Origin: Thermincola carboxydiphila
Lineage (GTDB): Bacteria > Bacillota > Thermincolia > Thermincolales > UBA2595
Direction: 5' to 3'
NCBI GenBank assembly: GCA_016841045.1
Contig: JAENZX010000028.1
Location: forward strand, 1 to 46,975
DNA length: 46,975 nt
Shown: in pieces, positions 1 to 9,600 of the stretch
Numbering within the stretch: the stretch's first letter is position 1
Layout of the letters: each line of letters starts with the position of its first letter
Program-made: the position numbers and the translations under genes
Notes under the pieces: model-generated
What the model was told of the DNA's origin: nothing
Databases searched by the model: none
Seen by the model: the letters and a program-made list of their open reading frames with translations, nothing else

Positions 1-83
1 CTATCGAAGAAGGTCTTCGCTTCGCTATTCGCGAGGGTGGCCGTACAGTTGGCGCTGGTGCAGTTACTGCTATTATTAAGTAA
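1..83 (+). CDS. tuf: Elongation factor Tu, C-terminal end (partial)
   Basis: The first 83 bases encode 26 residues of the EF-Tu C-terminus in frame from base 3, ending at the TAA at 81-83. The peptide contains the family signature FAIREGGRTVGAGAV and ends in AIIK. EF-Tu delivers aminoacyl-tRNA to the ribosome. Its position just before rpsJ is the usual end of the str operon next to the S10 operon. The 5' part lies outside the window. Confidence 0.95.
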   Translation, partial: IEEGLRFAIREGGRTVGAGAVTAIIK

Positions 84-97
84 GGTGTTTAACCTAG

Positions 98-140
98 GGA
101 GTATAAGTACTATGGCCCTGCAGCCGTAGTACTTATCTCT
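98..140 (+). promoter_or_regulatory. Hairpin between tuf and rpsJ
   Basis: A perfect 10-bp inverted repeat (ATAAGTACTA at 103-112, TAGTACTTAT at 127-136) extends inward by four more pairs including one G-U, leaving a six-base loop at 117-122. A few outer pairs form with one bulge. No U-run follows directly; a T-rich stretch begins about ten bases later. It may be an attenuator, a processing site or a protein-binding leader for the S10 operon. The function is inferred from position only. Confidence 0.5.
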
Positions 141-291
141 CGTCTATTTTTAACTAAATACATAAACAGATAACCCGTAACTCACAAGGTGATGTTTGAA
201 CATTGCGATGATGTGGAAGGTTGCTAATCACTGAATTAGGTATTTTTCACTGAGAATGTCCGTGATAATCGGGCGAAAAGGAGGTACACAA

Positions 292-600
292 ATGGCAAAA
301 CAAAAGATTCGGATTAGGTTAAAGGCTTTTGATCATAAGATTCTTGATCAGTCTGCGGAGAAGATTGTTGATACGGCGAAGAGAACAGGAGCAGGTGTAG
401 CCGGCCCGGTTCCTCTGCCAACAGAGAAGAATATTTATACAATCCTTAGGTCTCCTCACGTAAATAAGGACTCTCGGGAACAATTTGAGATGAGGACACA
501 TAAACGTTTAATCGATATTTTGGAACCTACACCTAAAACGGTAGATGCATTAATGAGACTGGATTTACCTGCTGGTGTTGACATAGAAATCAAGCTTTAA
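292..600 (+). CDS. rpsJ: 30S ribosomal protein S10
   Basis: S10 sits in the 30S head and doubles as the NusE antitermination factor. The 102-residue product begins [20 protein letters not shown] and contains [13 protein letters not shown], both typical of S10, and has the normal length. I place the start at the ATG at 292 because a strong SD (AAAGGAGGT) ends about six bases upstream; an in-frame ATG at 256 lacks one and would add an unrelated 12-residue tail. It is the first gene of the S10 operon. Confidence 0.97.
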   Translation: MAKQKIRIRLKAFDHKILDQSAEKIVDTAKRTGAGVAGPVPLPTEKNIYTILRSPHVNKDSREQFEMRTHKRLIDILEPTPKTVDALMRLDLPAGVDIEIKL

Positions 601-702
601 TTTCAGAGTAACTAAAAGTTAAGCATAAGAAGTGTCGTATGTCAGCGGGACAATGTATTCGAGGCTGACCACTGGGCACCAGAAGTTTAGGGGGTGGCAA
701 TT

Positions 703-1326
703 ATGAAAGGTATACTTGGAAAAAAATTGGGCATGACCCAGCTTTATAAAGAAGATGGCAGAATCGTACCAGTAACTGTTGTAGAGGCCGGACCATGCTA
801 TGTTGTTCAAAAGAAAACCGTTGAATCAGACGGATATAATGCGGTACAGATAGGTTTTGCAGAGCGTCGCGAAGCACTTGCCAATAAACCGGAAAAAGGT
901 CATTTTAACAAGGCAGAACTTAAACCTCTGCGTTACCTAAAAGAATTTAAAGTTGACTCAACTGAAGAGTTTCAAGTGGGGCAGGAAATCAAAGCTGACG
1001 TTTTCGAAACTGGTGAACACGTTGATATAGTAGGAACTTCAAAAGGTAAAGGCTTCGCCGGATCTATCAAAAAACACAACTTCCAAAGAGGTCCGATGGG
1101 ACACGGTTCAAAGAGTCACCGTAGAGTTGGTAGTGCAGGAGCTAAAGGACCGGCCAGGGTTTTTAAGGGAACCAAGCGTCCGGGACGTATGGGAGGAGAA
1201 AGAGTTACAGTACAAAACCTTGAAGTTGTTAAGGTTGATATGGAAAGAAATTTGCTTATCGTTAAAGGTGCTGTACCTGGGCCGAAAGGTAGTTTACTTA
1301 TAGTTAAGAGTAGCGTTAAAGCTTAA
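703..1326 (+). CDS. rplC: 50S ribosomal protein L3
   Basis: L3 is an early-assembly 23S rRNA binder near the peptidyl transferase centre. The product begins [13 protein letters not shown] and carries the conserved [10 protein letters not shown] and [12 protein letters not shown] segments. The ATG at 703 follows the SD AGGGGG at 689-694. A GTG at 694 in the same frame overlaps the SD and is unlikely. This start gives 207 residues, the usual size. It lies 102 bases after rpsJ. Confidence 0.96.
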   Translation: MKGILGKKLGMTQLYKEDGRIVPVTVVEAGPCYVVQKKTVESDGYNAVQIGFAERREALANKPEKGHFNKAELKPLRYLKEFKVDSTEEFQVGQEIKADVFETGEHVDIVGTSKGKGFAGSIKKHNFQRGPMGHGSKSHRRVGSAGAKGPARVFKGTKRPGRMGGERVTVQNLEVVKVDMERNLLIVKGAVPGPKGSLLIVKSSVKA

Positions 1327-1354
1327 TAGAGGTTTGCGGAAAGGAGGATAACAC

Positions 1355-1978
1355 ATGCCAAATGTTGCTTTATATAACATGAAAGGTGAACAAGTGGGAG
1401 ACATAGCACTTAAGGACGATGTTTTTGGTGTCGAAGTAAACGAAGCAATCCTTCATGACTCGGTAGTCAATTATCTGGCTAACCAGCGCTTGGGCACCCA
1501 ATCCGCTAAGACTCGCGCGGAAGTAAGCGGAGGAGGTAGGAAGCCGTTCAGGCAAAAAGGAACCGGCAGGGCAAGGGCAGGTTCAACTCGTTCACCTCTA
1601 TGGAGGAAGGGCGGTATAATCTTTGCACCAAAACCGCGGTCATATAGATATAATTTGCCTAAAAAGGTAAAGAGGCTTGCGTTAAAATCTGCTTTATCTT
1701 CGAAGGTTCAGAGCGGAAATATCATTGTTCTTGACAATCTTGCAATGGCAGAGCCAAAGACCAAAGAATTTGAAGGAATTCTGGATAGCCTTAAGGTTGA
1801 AAAAAAGGCATTAGTGGTAACGGCTGATGTTGATACTGTAATCGTAAAATCAGCCAGGAATATCCCTGGGGTTACCCCCACCCATGCTCAAATTCTTAAT
1901 GTATATGATATATTGAATCACGAGAAGCTCATTATGACCAGGGATGCAATAGCCAAAGTCGAGGAGGTGCTGGCGTAA
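1355..1978 (+). CDS. rplD: 50S ribosomal protein L4
   Basis: L4 lines the exit tunnel with an extended loop and in many bacteria represses its own operon. The 207-residue product has the loop signature [19 protein letters not shown] around residues 60-78. The SD AAAGGAGG precedes the ATG. The stop TAA shares its last base with the ATG of rplW, so the two are probably translationally coupled. Order and length are standard. Confidence 0.97.
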   Translation: MPNVALYNMKGEQVGDIALKDDVFGVEVNEAILHDSVVNYLANQRLGTQSAKTRAEVSGGGRKPFRQKGTGRARAGSTRSPLWRKGGIIFAPKPRSYRYNLPKKVKRLALKSALSSKVQSGNIIVLDNLAMAEPKTKEFEGILDSLKVEKKALVVTADVDTVIVKSARNIPGVTPTHAQILNVYDILNHEKLIMTRDAIAKVEEVLA

Positions 1979-2265
1979 TGAGAAATCCCAGAGACATTTT
2001 AAAGAAACCCATTGTATCTGAGCGCAGCATGGATTTACTGGAACAAAATAAGTACAGTTTCTATGTAGACCCCAATGCCAACAAAATTGAAATAAAACAT
2101 GCTGTCCAGGAACTGTTCAATGTTTCTGTTACAGACGTTAATACAATGAACCTAAAAGGTAAAACTAAGCGGATGGGGCGTTATGTTGGGCGTACTGCTA
2201 ACAGAAAAAAAGCTATCGTTACTCTTAAAGATGGCGATAAAATCGAAATTTTTGAAGGTATGTAA
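1978..2265 (+). CDS. rplW: 50S ribosomal protein L23
   Basis: L23 stands at the tunnel exit and docks trigger factor and SRP. The 95-residue product starts [17 protein letters not shown] and has the [13 protein letters not shown] loop typical of bacterial L23. The SD (GAGGTG) lies within the end of rplD, and start and stop overlap by one base. Nothing unusual. Confidence 0.97.
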   Translation: MRNPRDILKKPIVSERSMDLLEQNKYSFYVDPNANKIEIKHAVQELFNVSVTDVNTMNLKGKTKRMGRYVGRTANRKKAIVTLKDGDKIEIFEGM

Positions 2266-2296
2266 TTAGTTTGGCTGCAAAGGAGGGAATTTAAAA

Positions 2297-3121
2297 GTGG
2301 CTGTTAAAAGTTTTAAGCCGACGTCACCTGGTAAAAGATTTATGACTGTGGCTAATTTTAAGGAGATTACAACTGATACCCCGGAAAGGTCGCTGGTTGA
2401 GCCTCTCAAACAGAATGCCGGACGTAACAACAAAGGTCGTATTACTGTCAGACATCGTGGAGGCGGTCACAAGAGGCTTTATAGGGTTATTGATTTCAAA
2501 AGAAATAAAGATGGGATTCCGGCAAAAGTGGCTACTATTGAGTACGATCCCAACAGAACTTCACGTATTGCTCTCCTGAACTACGCAGACGGGGAGAAGA
2601 GATATATTATAGCTCCTAACGGGTTAAAGGTAGGAGACAAGGTTGAGTCAGGCCCTGAGGCTGACATCAAAGTCGGTAATGCGCTTCCCCTTGTTAATAT
2701 CCCGGTAGGTACAGTAATTCATAACATTGAATTAAAACCTAAGAAGGGCGCACAGATGTGCCGTTCGGCAGGTGCATCCGCACAGCTGATGGCTAAGGAA
2801 GGCGAATATGCTCATGTTCGTATGCCTTCAGGAGAAGTTCGCCTGGTTAATGTTAACTGTAAGGCAACTATCGGACAGGCAGGGAACCTTGAACATGAGA
2901 ATATTACTATCGGAAAAGCAGGTAGAAGCCGCTGGTTAGGAAAGCGCCCGACAGTCAGAGGGGTTGTAATGAACCCTGTTGATCACCCGCATGGTGGTGG
3001 TGAAGGACGCTCACCGGTAGGTAGGAACCCTGTTACTCCTTGGGGTAAACCTGCACTTGGTGCAAGAACCAGAAAAAATAAGCAGACGGATAAGATGATT
3101 GTTAAGAGACGGACCAAGTAA
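2297..3121 (+). CDS. rplB: 50S ribosomal protein L2
   Basis: L2 is required for subunit association and peptidyl transferase activity. The 274-residue product starts at a GTG (2297) behind SD AAAGGAGGG. It contains [19 protein letters not shown] near the N-terminus and the conserved [17 protein letters not shown] segment near residue 220, including the histidine linked to peptide-bond formation. Length and order are standard. Confidence 0.97.
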   Translation: MAVKSFKPTSPGKRFMTVANFKEITTDTPERSLVEPLKQNAGRNNKGRITVRHRGGGHKRLYRVIDFKRNKDGIPAKVATIEYDPNRTSRIALLNYADGEKRYIIAPNGLKVGDKVESGPEADIKVGNALPLVNIPVGTVIHNIELKPKKGAQMCRSAGASAQLMAKEGEYAHVRMPSGEVRLVNVNCKATIGQAGNLEHENITIGKAGRSRWLGKRPTVRGVVMNPVDHPHGGGEGRSPVGRNPVTPWGKPALGARTRKNKQTDKMIVKRRTK

Positions 3122-3168
3122 TTGGGACTGATGGTAGCAATAGTCATCAGGAAAGGAGGACTTAAATT

Positions 3169-3453
3169 ATGGCCAGATCTTTAAAGAAGGGTCCTTACGT
3201 TGAGGAAAGACTCTTAAAGAAGATTGAAGATATGAATGAAAAGAATGAAAAGAAAGTTATAAAAACCTGGTCCAGAAGGTCAACCATATTCCCCCAGATG
3301 ATTGGGCACACAATTGCAGTTCATGATGGACGTAAACATGTGCCGGTATACATTACCGAAGAAATGGTTGGACATAAGCTGGGTGAATTTGCATTAACAA
3401 GACTTTATAGGGGACACGGAGGCCACACCGAGCGCTCTACTTCCCTTAAGTAA
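3169..3453 (+). CDS. rpsS: 30S ribosomal protein S19
   Basis: S19 binds the 30S head with S13. The 94-residue product starts [15 protein letters not shown] and contains [22 protein letters not shown] and the C-terminal [11 protein letters not shown] motif. A strong SD (AAAGGAGG) precedes the ATG. The TAA is directly followed by TG, making an overlapping ATG at 3453 that I do not take as the rplV start. Confidence 0.97.
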   Translation: MARSLKKGPYVEERLLKKIEDMNEKNEKKVIKTWSRRSTIFPQMIGHTIAVHDGRKHVPVYITEEMVGHKLGEFALTRLYRGHGGHTERSTSLK

Positions 3454-3470
3454 TGAAGGGGGTTTTTCGA

Positions 3471-3815
3471 ATGTCAGAAGCACGTGCAGTTGCCAAATAC
3501 ATCCGCATATCCCCTCGTAAAGTCAGGAAGGTTATGGATCTGATTAAGGGGAAAAAAGTTGGCGAGGCTTTGGCGATATTAAAGTTTACACCACAGAGGG
3601 CTGCTACCTCTATAGCCAAGGTAGTTAAGTCAGCTGCGGCTAATGCGGAACACAATTACGAAATGGACAAAGATGCTCTTTATGTTTCAGAAGCATTTGT
3701 AGACCAGGGGCCTTCTCTGAAACGTTTTAAGCCCAGAGCTATGGGCAGGGCTGATGCAATAGTGCGCAGAACAAGCCATATCACAGTAGTAGTCTCGGAG
3801 AAGAAGGAGGGATAG
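3471..3815 (+). CDS. rplV: 50S ribosomal protein L22
   Basis: L22 lines the exit tunnel and is a site of macrolide resistance changes. The product begins [19 protein letters not shown] and has the C-terminal [20 protein letters not shown] stretch of the family. I choose the ATG at 3471, after SD AAGGGGGT, over the ATG at 3453 that overlaps the rpsS stop. This gives 114 residues, close to the Bacillus length. Confidence 0.95.
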   Translation: MSEARAVAKYIRISPRKVRKVMDLIKGKKVGEALAILKFTPQRAATSIAKVVKSAAANAEHNYEMDKDALYVSEAFVDQGPSLKRFKPRAMGRADAIVRRTSHITVVVSEKKEG

Positions 3816-3818
3816 TGA

Positions 3819-4484
3819 GTGGGTCAAAAAGTACACCCAAAGGGTATGCGGATAGGAATAATCAGAGATTGGGATGCCAAGTGGTATGCTGAGAAGGATT
3901 ACGCCAATCTCCTGATAGAAGATATCAAAATTAGAACCTATATTAAGAAGAAGCTGTTTGTGGCCGGTATCTCAAGGATTGAGATCGAAAGGGCAGCCAA
4001 TAGGGTAAAGATTACGATTCACACTGCTAAACCCGGTATTGTTATCGGACGTGGTGGTGCTGAAGTTGAGGCGCTCCGTAAAGAGCTTGAAAAAAGAACC
4101 GAAAAAAATGTTAATATAAACATTGTTGAGGTAAAGGTAGCTGAACTTGATGCTCAACTAGTTGCCGAGAACGTTGCAGCTCAGTTGGTAAAAAGAGCTT
4201 CCTTCAGACGTGCGATGAAGCAGTCTGTTTCACGTACTATGCGTATGGGTGCACAGGGAATAAAAATTTCGTGCAGCGGTCGGTTAAATGGTGCTGAAAT
4301 GGCAAGGACTGAGTGGTATAACGAAGGTAAAGTTCCTCTTCATACCCTAAGAGCAGATATTGATTATGGATTTGCTGAGGCAGATACAACCTATGGGAAA
4401 ATAGGTGTAAAAGTCTGGATTTATAAGGGAGAGGTTCTTCCGGAGGCAAAGAAAGTTCCAGTTGCTAAGGAAGGAGGAGAGTAA
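3819..4484 (+). CDS. rpsC: 30S ribosomal protein S3
   Basis: S3 forms the mRNA entry helicase with S4 and S5. The 221-residue product starts at a GTG ([14 protein letters not shown]), with SD AAGGAGG inside the end of rplV. It has a KH domain with the [11 protein letters not shown] loop near residues 70-80 and the [18 protein letters not shown] segment. It lies three bases from rplV and three bases from rplP. Confidence 0.97.
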   Translation: MGQKVHPKGMRIGIIRDWDAKWYAEKDYANLLIEDIKIRTYIKKKLFVAGISRIEIERAANRVKITIHTAKPGIVIGRGGAEVEALRKELEKRTEKNVNINIVEVKVAELDAQLVAENVAAQLVKRASFRRAMKQSVSRTMRMGAQGIKISCSGRLNGAEMARTEWYNEGKVPLHTLRADIDYGFAEADTTYGKIGVKVWIYKGEVLPEAKKVPVAKEGGE

Positions 4485-4487
4485 TCG

Positions 4488-4919
4488 ATGTTAGTACCAA
4501 AGAGGGTAAAGCACCGCAAACAGCACAGAGGTACAATGGCTGGAAAATCTAAGGGTAATACTGTTACATTTGGTGAATACGGCCTTCAGGCATTAGAGCC
4601 GGCATGGATTACAAACAGACAGATAGAAGCTGCGCGGATAGCTATGACAAGATATATCAAACGGGGTGGGAAAGTATGGATTAAGATTTTCCCCGACAAA
4701 CCGATTACCGCAAAACCTGCTGAAACACGGATGGGTAGTGGTAAAGGTACCCCTGAGTATTGGGTAGCTGTTGTAAAACCCGGAAGGGTTATGTTTGAAC
4801 TGGCCGGAGTTCCGGAAGAAGTTGCCCGTGAAGCTTTAAGACTGGCTATGCACAAACTGCCCATCAAATGTAAGTTTGTGAAAAGAGAAGATGTAGGTGG
4901 TGAAGCTAATGAAAGCTAA
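4488..4919 (+). CDS. rplP: 50S ribosomal protein L16
   Basis: L16 organises the A-site tRNA region of the 50S subunit. The 143-residue product begins [20 protein letters not shown] and contains GRMGSGKG-like and [16 protein letters not shown] motifs of the family. Its 3' end overlaps rpmC by 11 bases in another frame, which suggests coupled translation. Confidence 0.97.
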   Translation: MLVPKRVKHRKQHRGTMAGKSKGNTVTFGEYGLQALEPAWITNRQIEAARIAMTRYIKRGGKVWIKIFPDKPITAKPAETRMGSGKGTPEYWVAVVKPGRVMFELAGVPEEVAREALRLAMHKLPIKCKFVKREDVGGEANES

Positions 4920-5112
4920 AGACGTTCACGAGTTATCCACTGATGAACTGACAAGGAAGGCTAATGACCTTAAAGATGAGTTGTTCAAACTCCGCTTTCA
5001 GTTAGCTACAGGGCAGCTTGAAAATCCAATGAGGATTAGGGACGTTAAGAAGTCCTTTGCCCGTATAAAGACAGTTATCAGGGAGAGGGAACTAAAAGCC
5101 CAGCAGGGATAG
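4909..5112 (+). CDS. rpmC: 50S ribosomal protein L29
   Basis: L29 is a small helical hairpin at the tunnel exit. The 67-residue product has [31 protein letters not shown], the classic L29 signature, followed by a basic second helix. I choose the ATG at 4909 behind AGGTGG; an in-frame GTG at 4897 overlaps that SD. It overlaps rplP by 11 bases. Confidence 0.95.
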   Translation: MKAKDVHELSTDELTRKANDLKDELFKLRFQLATGQLENPMRIRDVKKSFARIKTVIRERELKAQQG

Positions 5113-5156
5113 TAATACATTAATGCCTGATATTAAGATGGAAGGGGGCTAATACA

Positions 5157-5420
5157 GTGGAAGGCAGAGGTATGCGTAAAGTACAGATTGGAAAAGTTGT
5201 AAGCGATAAGATGGATAAGACTGTTGTCGTTTCTATCGAAACTCTTGTACGTCACCCTTTGTATGGAAAGATTATTAAAAGAACAAAGAAATTTAAGGCC
5301 CACGATGAGAAAAATTCCTGTCGTATAGGCGATAAAGTTCGGGTTATGGAGACCAGACCGTTAAGTAAGGATAAGTGTTGGCGTGTGGTTGAAATTCTTG
5401 ATCGGGAAGAACAAATTTAG
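5157..5420 (+). CDS. rpsQ: 30S ribosomal protein S17
   Basis: S17 is a primary 16S rRNA binder of the body domain. The 87-residue product carries [19 protein letters not shown], the N-terminal hallmark, and a C-terminal [15 protein letters not shown]. The GTG at 5157 sits seven bases after SD GAAGGGGG and aligns with the Bacillus N-terminus. An ATG five codons later has no SD of its own. Confidence 0.96.
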   Translation: MEGRGMRKVQIGKVVSDKMDKTVVVSIETLVRHPLYGKIIKRTKKFKAHDEKNSCRIGDKVRVMETRPLSKDKCWRVVEILDREEQI

Positions 5421-5463
5421 CAATTTTTAACAAACCCTAAATTGTTGAAAGGAGGGTTATTCC

Positions 5464-5832
5464 ATGATTCAAGCCGAAACAAGGCTGAACGTTGCAGATA
5501 ACACCGGAGCAAGAGAACTGCTCTGCATTAGAGTAATGGGTGGTTCCTTCAGGCGGTATGCCCGTGTTGGTGACATTATCGTTGCTGCTGTCAAAGAAGC
5601 TACGCCAGGTGGCGTGGTAAAGAAGGGCGACGTTGTAAAAGCTGTTGTGGTAAGGACAAAGAAGGAAATAAAAAGACCGGACGGTTCTTATATTAAATTT
5701 GATGAAAATGCTGCAGTGGTAATCAACGACCAGAAGAACCCGAGAGGGACACGTATATTTGGTCCTGTAGCCAGGGAACTGAGAGATAAGGACTTTATGA
5801 AAATAGTATCCCTTGCACCGGAGGTTCTTTAA
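5464..5832 (+). CDS. rplN: 50S ribosomal protein L14
   Basis: L14 forms inter-subunit bridges and binds the silencing factor RsfS. The 122-residue product starts [24 protein letters not shown] and ends with [12 protein letters not shown], both family signatures, and has the expected full length. It is preceded by SD AAAGGAGGG. It is the first of the central spc block here. Confidence 0.97.
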   Translation: MIQAETRLNVADNTGARELLCIRVMGGSFRRYARVGDIIVAAVKEATPGGVVKKGDVVKAVVVRTKKEIKRPDGSYIKFDENAAVVINDQKNPRGTRIFGPVARELRDKDFMKIVSLAPEVL

Positions 5833-5881
5833 TCAATATACCTCGATACGACCAGCACCCAGAAGTTAGGAGGTGGATTCA

Positions 5882-6205
5882 TTGGCTAATAAAATCCATG
5901 TTAAAAAAGGCGACCTGGTTATGGTGATTACAGGTAAAAGCTCCGGGAAAAAAGGTAAGGTTCTTGAGGTAATACCCAAGGATAATAAAGTAGTAGTAGA
6001 GGGTGCCAACATTGTCAAAAGGCATACCAGACCTACTCAAAAAATGCCTCAGGGCGGCATTATAGAAAAAGAAGCACCGATGAACAGCTCCAATGTCATG
6101 ATTTTCTGTAGCAAATGCAATGCCCCGAGAAGAATCAATAAAGATACATCCGGTAATAAAAAAGTCCGGGTTTGCAATAAGTGCGGAGAAGTGTTTGATA
6201 AGTAA
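5882..6205 (+). CDS. rplX: 50S ribosomal protein L24
   Basis: L24 initiates 50S assembly. It has a KOW motif near the N-terminus ([20 protein letters not shown]) and two C-terminal CxxC pairs (CSKC, CNKC) that probably bind zinc. I choose the TTG at 5882, eight bases after SD TAGGAGGT; the in-frame GTG at 5873 overlaps the SD. The product [11 protein letters not shown] is 107 residues. TTG as start is inferred from the SD and homology. Confidence 0.94.
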   Translation: MANKIHVKKGDLVMVITGKSSGKKGKVLEVIPKDNKVVVEGANIVKRHTRPTQKMPQGGIIEKEAPMNSSNVMIFCSKCNAPRRINKDTSGNKKVRVCNKCGEVFDK

Positions 6206-6226
6206 TTGCCGGAAAGGAGGTCAATC

Positions 6227-6766
6227 ATGGCACGGCTTAAAGAGAAATTCTTAAATGAAGTTGTTGGAAAGCTGAAAGATAAATTCGGCTATAAAAATAT
6301 TATGCAAGTTCCCAGACTTGAAAAAATCGTTATTAATATGGGTCTTGGAGAAGCAATTCAAAATCCTAAAGCTATTGACGCTGCCGTTGGAGACTTAGGC
6401 ATTATTAGCGGCCAAAAAGCAATTGTTACCAGAGCAAAAAAATCAATTGCGGGATTTAAACTGCGGACCGGAATGCCTATTGGTTGTAAGGTGACCCTAA
6501 GAGGCGAACGGATGTACGAATTTGCTGATAGACTATTTAATGTAGCATTACCGAGGGTTCGTGATTTTAGAGGAATTTCAGGAAAAGCTTTTGACGGTCG
6601 TGGTAACTATACACTGGGAGTTAAAGAGCAGCTTATTTTTCCGGAGATTGAATATGACAAGATTGACAAAGTACGAGGTATGGACATTGTGTTTGTTACC
6701 AGTGCTAAGACCGACGAGGAAGCAAAGGAACTTCTTGCTTCACTAGGCGCACCTTTCAGAGATTAA
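6227..6766 (+). CDS. rplE: 50S ribosomal protein L5
   Basis: L5 binds 5S rRNA with L18. The 179-residue product starts [13 protein letters not shown] and contains [38 protein letters not shown] and [21 protein letters not shown], all conserved. The ATG at 6227 follows SD AAAGGAGGT by six bases; an upstream in-frame TTG overlaps the SD region and is rejected. Confidence 0.96.
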   Translation: MARLKEKFLNEVVGKLKDKFGYKNIMQVPRLEKIVINMGLGEAIQNPKAIDAAVGDLGIISGQKAIVTRAKKSIAGFKLRTGMPIGCKVTLRGERMYEFADRLFNVALPRVRDFRGISGKAFDGRGNYTLGVKEQLIFPEIEYDKIDKVRGMDIVFVTSAKTDEEAKELLASLGAPFRD

Positions 6767-6794
6767 TTTAACACGGAACGAAAGGGGGATAATT

Positions 6795-6980
6795 ATGGCA
6801 AAGACATCAATGGTAGTTAAGACCAACCGCCAGCCGAAGTTTACAGTGCGCGGATATAATAGATGTAAGATTTGCGGCAGGCCCCATGCTTATATGAGAA
6901 AATTTGGTATGTGTCGTATCTGTTTCCGCGAGCGCGCATACAAGGGAGAAATTCCGGGAGTAAGGAAAGCAAGCTGGTAA
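6795..6980 (+). CDS. rpsZ: 30S ribosomal protein S14, zinc-binding type
   Basis: This is the short, 61-residue, C+ form of S14. [20 protein letters not shown] holds two CxxC pairs (C24/C27 and C40/C43) that coordinate zinc. The N-terminus [15 protein letters not shown] and the C-terminus GVRKASW fit the family. It occupies the normal position between rplE and rpsH. SD AAAGGGGG precedes the ATG. Confidence 0.97.
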   Translation: MAKTSMVVKTNRQPKFTVRGYNRCKICGRPHAYMRKFGMCRICFRERAYKGEIPGVRKASW

Positions 6981-7011
6981 TCCTGGAAATCTAGAAAGGG
7001 GGTATTTGAAA

Positions 7012-7410
7012 ATGGCAATGACAGATCCCATTGCGGATTTGCTTACAAGGGTCCGTAATGCCAATATGGTTAACCACGAGAAAGTGGAGCTGCCGGCCTC
7101 AAAAATGAAGAAAGCAATTGCGGATATATTTAAGACTGAAGGATATGTCAAGGATTGCGAATTTATTGAGGATGGCAAGCAGGGGATAATCAGAATTTAT
7201 TTAAAGTACGGCCCAAACAAGGAAAAAGTTATTACAGGTGTAAAGCGTATAAGCAAGCCTGGCTTAAGGGTATATGCAAAGAAAGATGAGGTTCCACGTG
7301 TCCTGGGAGGGTTAGGAACAGCGGTTATTTCCACTTCTCAGGGAGTTATGACAGACAAAGATGCCCGTAAAAGAGGACTGGGTGGAGAAGTAATCTGTTA
7401 TATCTGGTAA
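7012..7410 (+). CDS. rpsH: 30S ribosomal protein S8
   Basis: S8 is a primary 16S rRNA binder and the spc-operon translational repressor in E. coli. The 132-residue product begins [18 protein letters not shown] and ends with [16 protein letters not shown], typical of S8. The ATG at 7012 follows SD AAAGGGGGT; a TTG at 7006 in frame is too close to that SD. Confidence 0.96.
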   Translation: MAMTDPIADLLTRVRNANMVNHEKVELPASKMKKAIADIFKTEGYVKDCEFIEDGKQGIIRIYLKYGPNKEKVITGVKRISKPGLRVYAKKDEVPRVLGGLGTAVISTSQGVMTDKDARKRGLGGEVICYIW

Positions 7411-7471
7411 GATTTACTCTAAGTATTATCAGAAAATCAAGTCTTCAACACTGTGCACAGGAGGTGTTACA

Positions 7472-8017
7472 ATGTCCAGAATAGGAAAACTGCCAATTAA
7501 CATTCCTCAGGGAGTTGAAGTTAAGATCGAAGGTAACCTGGTAACTGTAAAAGGGCCTAAGGGACAACTTGAACGGAAACTCCATAAGGATATGATAATT
7601 AATGTTAGTGATAATGTGATAACAATTGATAGGCCGAGTGACGAAAAGCTCCATAGGTCACTGCATGGATTGACCAGAACACTGGTTAATAACATGGTTG
7701 AAGGTGTTACCAAAGGTTTTGAGCGTGGGCTTGAGTTGGTTGGTGTTGGTTACAGGGCTGCTAAAGAAGGAAGGAATCTGGTTTTAACTGTGGGTTATTC
7801 ACACCCTGTTAAAATGGAACCTAAGCCGGGAATTGAAGTTGAAGTTCCTGTACCTACAAAGATTATAGTTAAGGGTGCAGATAAAGAGGCTGTCGGAGCT
7901 CTGGCTGCTAATATTAGAAAGGTTAGAGAACCTGAGCCTTATAAAGGAAAAGGAATCAAATATGATAACGAAGTTATTCGCCGTAAGGTTGGTAAAGCCG
8001 GAGGTAAGAAGAAGTAA
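7472..8017 (+). CDS. rplF: 50S ribosomal protein L6
   Basis: L6 lies near the sarcin-ricin loop and the factor-binding site. The 181-residue product starts [17 protein letters not shown] and ends with the conserved [19 protein letters not shown] segment. SD CAGGAGGTG precedes the ATG. The 61-base gap from rpsH holds no clear structure. Confidence 0.97.
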   Translation: MSRIGKLPINIPQGVEVKIEGNLVTVKGPKGQLERKLHKDMIINVSDNVITIDRPSDEKLHRSLHGLTRTLVNNMVEGVTKGFERGLELVGVGYRAAKEGRNLVLTVGYSHPVKMEPKPGIEVEVPVPTKIIVKGADKEAVGALAANIRKVREPEPYKGKGIKYDNEVIRRKVGKAGGKKK

Positions 8018-8057
8018 TCGACTTCCAATAGCTTGTTAGAGGAAAGGAGTGAAACCC

Positions 8058-8426
8058 TTGTTCAAGCAGGTAAACAGAAAGGCTGAAAATAAAAAGCGGC
8101 ACCAACGTGTTCGCAACAGAGTATCAGGAACTGCCGAACGCCCCAGGTTGTCTGTTTATAGAAGCCTTAACCATATTTATTGTCAGGTAATTGATGATAC
8201 AAAAGGTGTTACGCTGGTTTCCACATCATCTATTGACAATGGTCTTAAAGGTCAGTTTGAGACCGGAGGAGACTTGGGAGCTGCCAAGGCTGTTGGCAAA
8301 ACTATAGCGGAAAAAGCCCTCAACCAGGGAATCAAACAAGTAGTTTTTGACCGTGGCGGGCATATTTATCATGGACGTATCAAAGCCCTGGCTGAAGCAG
8401 CCCGGGAAGCAGGACTAGAATTTTAA
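8058..8426 (+). CDS. rplR: 50S ribosomal protein L18
   Basis: L18 binds 5S rRNA. The product contains [20 protein letters not shown] near the N-terminus and ends with the [17 protein letters not shown] motif. I choose the TTG at 8058, seven bases after SD AAAGGAGTG, giving 122 residues. The GTG at 8049 is part of the SD. Start choice is by SD spacing and homology. Confidence 0.94.
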   Translation: MFKQVNRKAENKKRHQRVRNRVSGTAERPRLSVYRSLNHIYCQVIDDTKGVTLVSTSSIDNGLKGQFETGGDLGAAKAVGKTIAEKALNQGIKQVVFDRGGHIYHGRIKALAEAAREAGLEF

Positions 8427-8450
8427 CTCTTATAGTTAGGAGGGAAATGA

Positions 8451-8951
8451 ATGACGCGGATTGACGCGAGCAAACTCGAGCTATCTGAAAAAGTGGTCGC
8501 AATAAATCGTGTAGCTAAAGTTGTTAAGGGCGGTCGCCGCTTTAGCTTTAGTGCACTTGTTGTCGTTGGAGATAATGATGGCCATGTAGGCGCAGGTTTG
8601 GGTAAAGCCGGAGAGGTACCCGAATCTATCCGAAAAGGAATTGAAGATGCTAAGAAAAGCTTGATTGAAGTACCCCTCGTTGGGACTACAATACCTCATG
8701 AGGTGGTTGGACACTTTGGTGCAGGAAAGGTTTTACTTAAGCCGGCTGCACCTGGTACCGGTGTTATTGCCGGAGGTCCTGTCAGAGCGATTCTTGAATT
8801 GGCAGGGGTAAAAGACATCCTGACCAAATCCCTTGGTTCAAATAATGCTCATAATATGGTGAATGCAACCATGGATGCCTTAAAGAGCCTTAAACGGGCT
8901 GAAGAGGTAGCAAAACTTCGTGGCAAGGCCGTAGAAGAGCTCTTAGGTTAG
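8451..8951 (+). CDS. rpsE: 30S ribosomal protein S5
   Basis: S5 contributes to decoding fidelity and the mRNA entry helicase. The 166-residue product has the double-stranded-RNA-binding-like N-domain ([20 protein letters not shown]) and the C-domain segment [32 protein letters not shown] precedes the ATG. Length and order are normal. Confidence 0.97.
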   Translation: MTRIDASKLELSEKVVAINRVAKVVKGGRRFSFSALVVVGDNDGHVGAGLGKAGEVPESIRKGIEDAKKSLIEVPLVGTTIPHEVVGHFGAGKVLLKPAAPGTGVIAGGPVRAILELAGVKDILTKSLGSNNAHNMVNATMDALKSLKRAEEVAKLRGKAVEELLG

Positions 8952-8964
8952 GGGGTTGTTGTCG

Positions 8965-9147
8965 ATGGCAAAGGTAAAAGTTACTTTGGTCAAGAGCGTT
9001 ATTGGAAGCTCCAAAACCCAGCGTGCTACCGTTAAGACTTTGGGTTTGGGCAAGATGAATAGCTCTGTTGAACACAACGATACACCACAAATTCGTGGAA
9101 TGATTCGTAAAGTAGGACATTTATTAAAAGTTGAAGAAGTGCAGTAG
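8965..9147 (+). CDS. rpmD: 50S ribosomal protein L30
   Basis: The 60-residue product ([20 protein letters not shown]) has the L30 hallmark VTLVKSVIG and the [20 protein letters not shown] segment. I start at the ATG at 8965, after SD TAGGGGG at the end of rpsE, not at the upstream TTG at 8956. It lies 13 bases after rpsE and 12 bases before rplO. Confidence 0.95.
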   Translation: MAKVKVTLVKSVIGSSKTQRATVKTLGLGKMNSSVEHNDTPQIRGMIRKVGHLLKVEEVQ

Positions 9148-9159
9148 GAGGTGTAACTT

Positions 9160-9600
9160 ATGGAGCTTCACAGCTTAAAGCCTGCAGAGGGAGCAAGGAA
9201 GCAACCTACCCGCAAAGGAAGAGGACCAGGGTCAGGTTTAGGCAAAACTGCCGGACGCGGCCATAAAGGACAGAAAGCTCGTTCTGGTGGTGGAGTAAGA
9301 CCGGGATTCGAAGGTGGTCAAATGCCTTTGGTTCAAAGGGTTCCCAAGAGAGGTTTCCACAACAAGTGGGGAAGGGAATTTGCGGAAGTTAATATATCCG
9401 ATCTGAACAAACTTGCAGGCGATTCTGTTGTTACTGCAGAAACCCTTAAAGAAGCCGGGATTATCAAAAACATTAAAGACGGTGTGAAGATCCTCGGCAA
9501 AGGAGAAATTGATAAGTCACTCACAGTACAGGTCCAGGCTTTTAGTAAGTCGGCTGCTGAAAAGATTGTGGCTGCCGGTGGAAAAGCTGAGGTGGTCTAA
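9160..9600 (+). CDS. rplO: 50S ribosomal protein L15
   Basis: L15 is a late-assembly protein of the 50S subunit. The 146-residue product begins [20 protein letters not shown] and contains the glycine- and basic-rich [20 protein letters not shown] stretch, then [18 protein letters not shown]. Its stop is immediately followed by the TTG start of secY, so secY translation probably depends on it. Confidence 0.97.
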   Translation: MELHSLKPAEGARKQPTRKGRGPGSGLGKTAGRGHKGQKARSGGGVRPGFEGGQMPLVQRVPKRGFHNKWGREFAEVNISDLNKLAGDSVVTAETLKEAGIIKNIKDGVKILGKGEIDKSLTVQVQAFSKSAAEKIVAAGGKAEVV

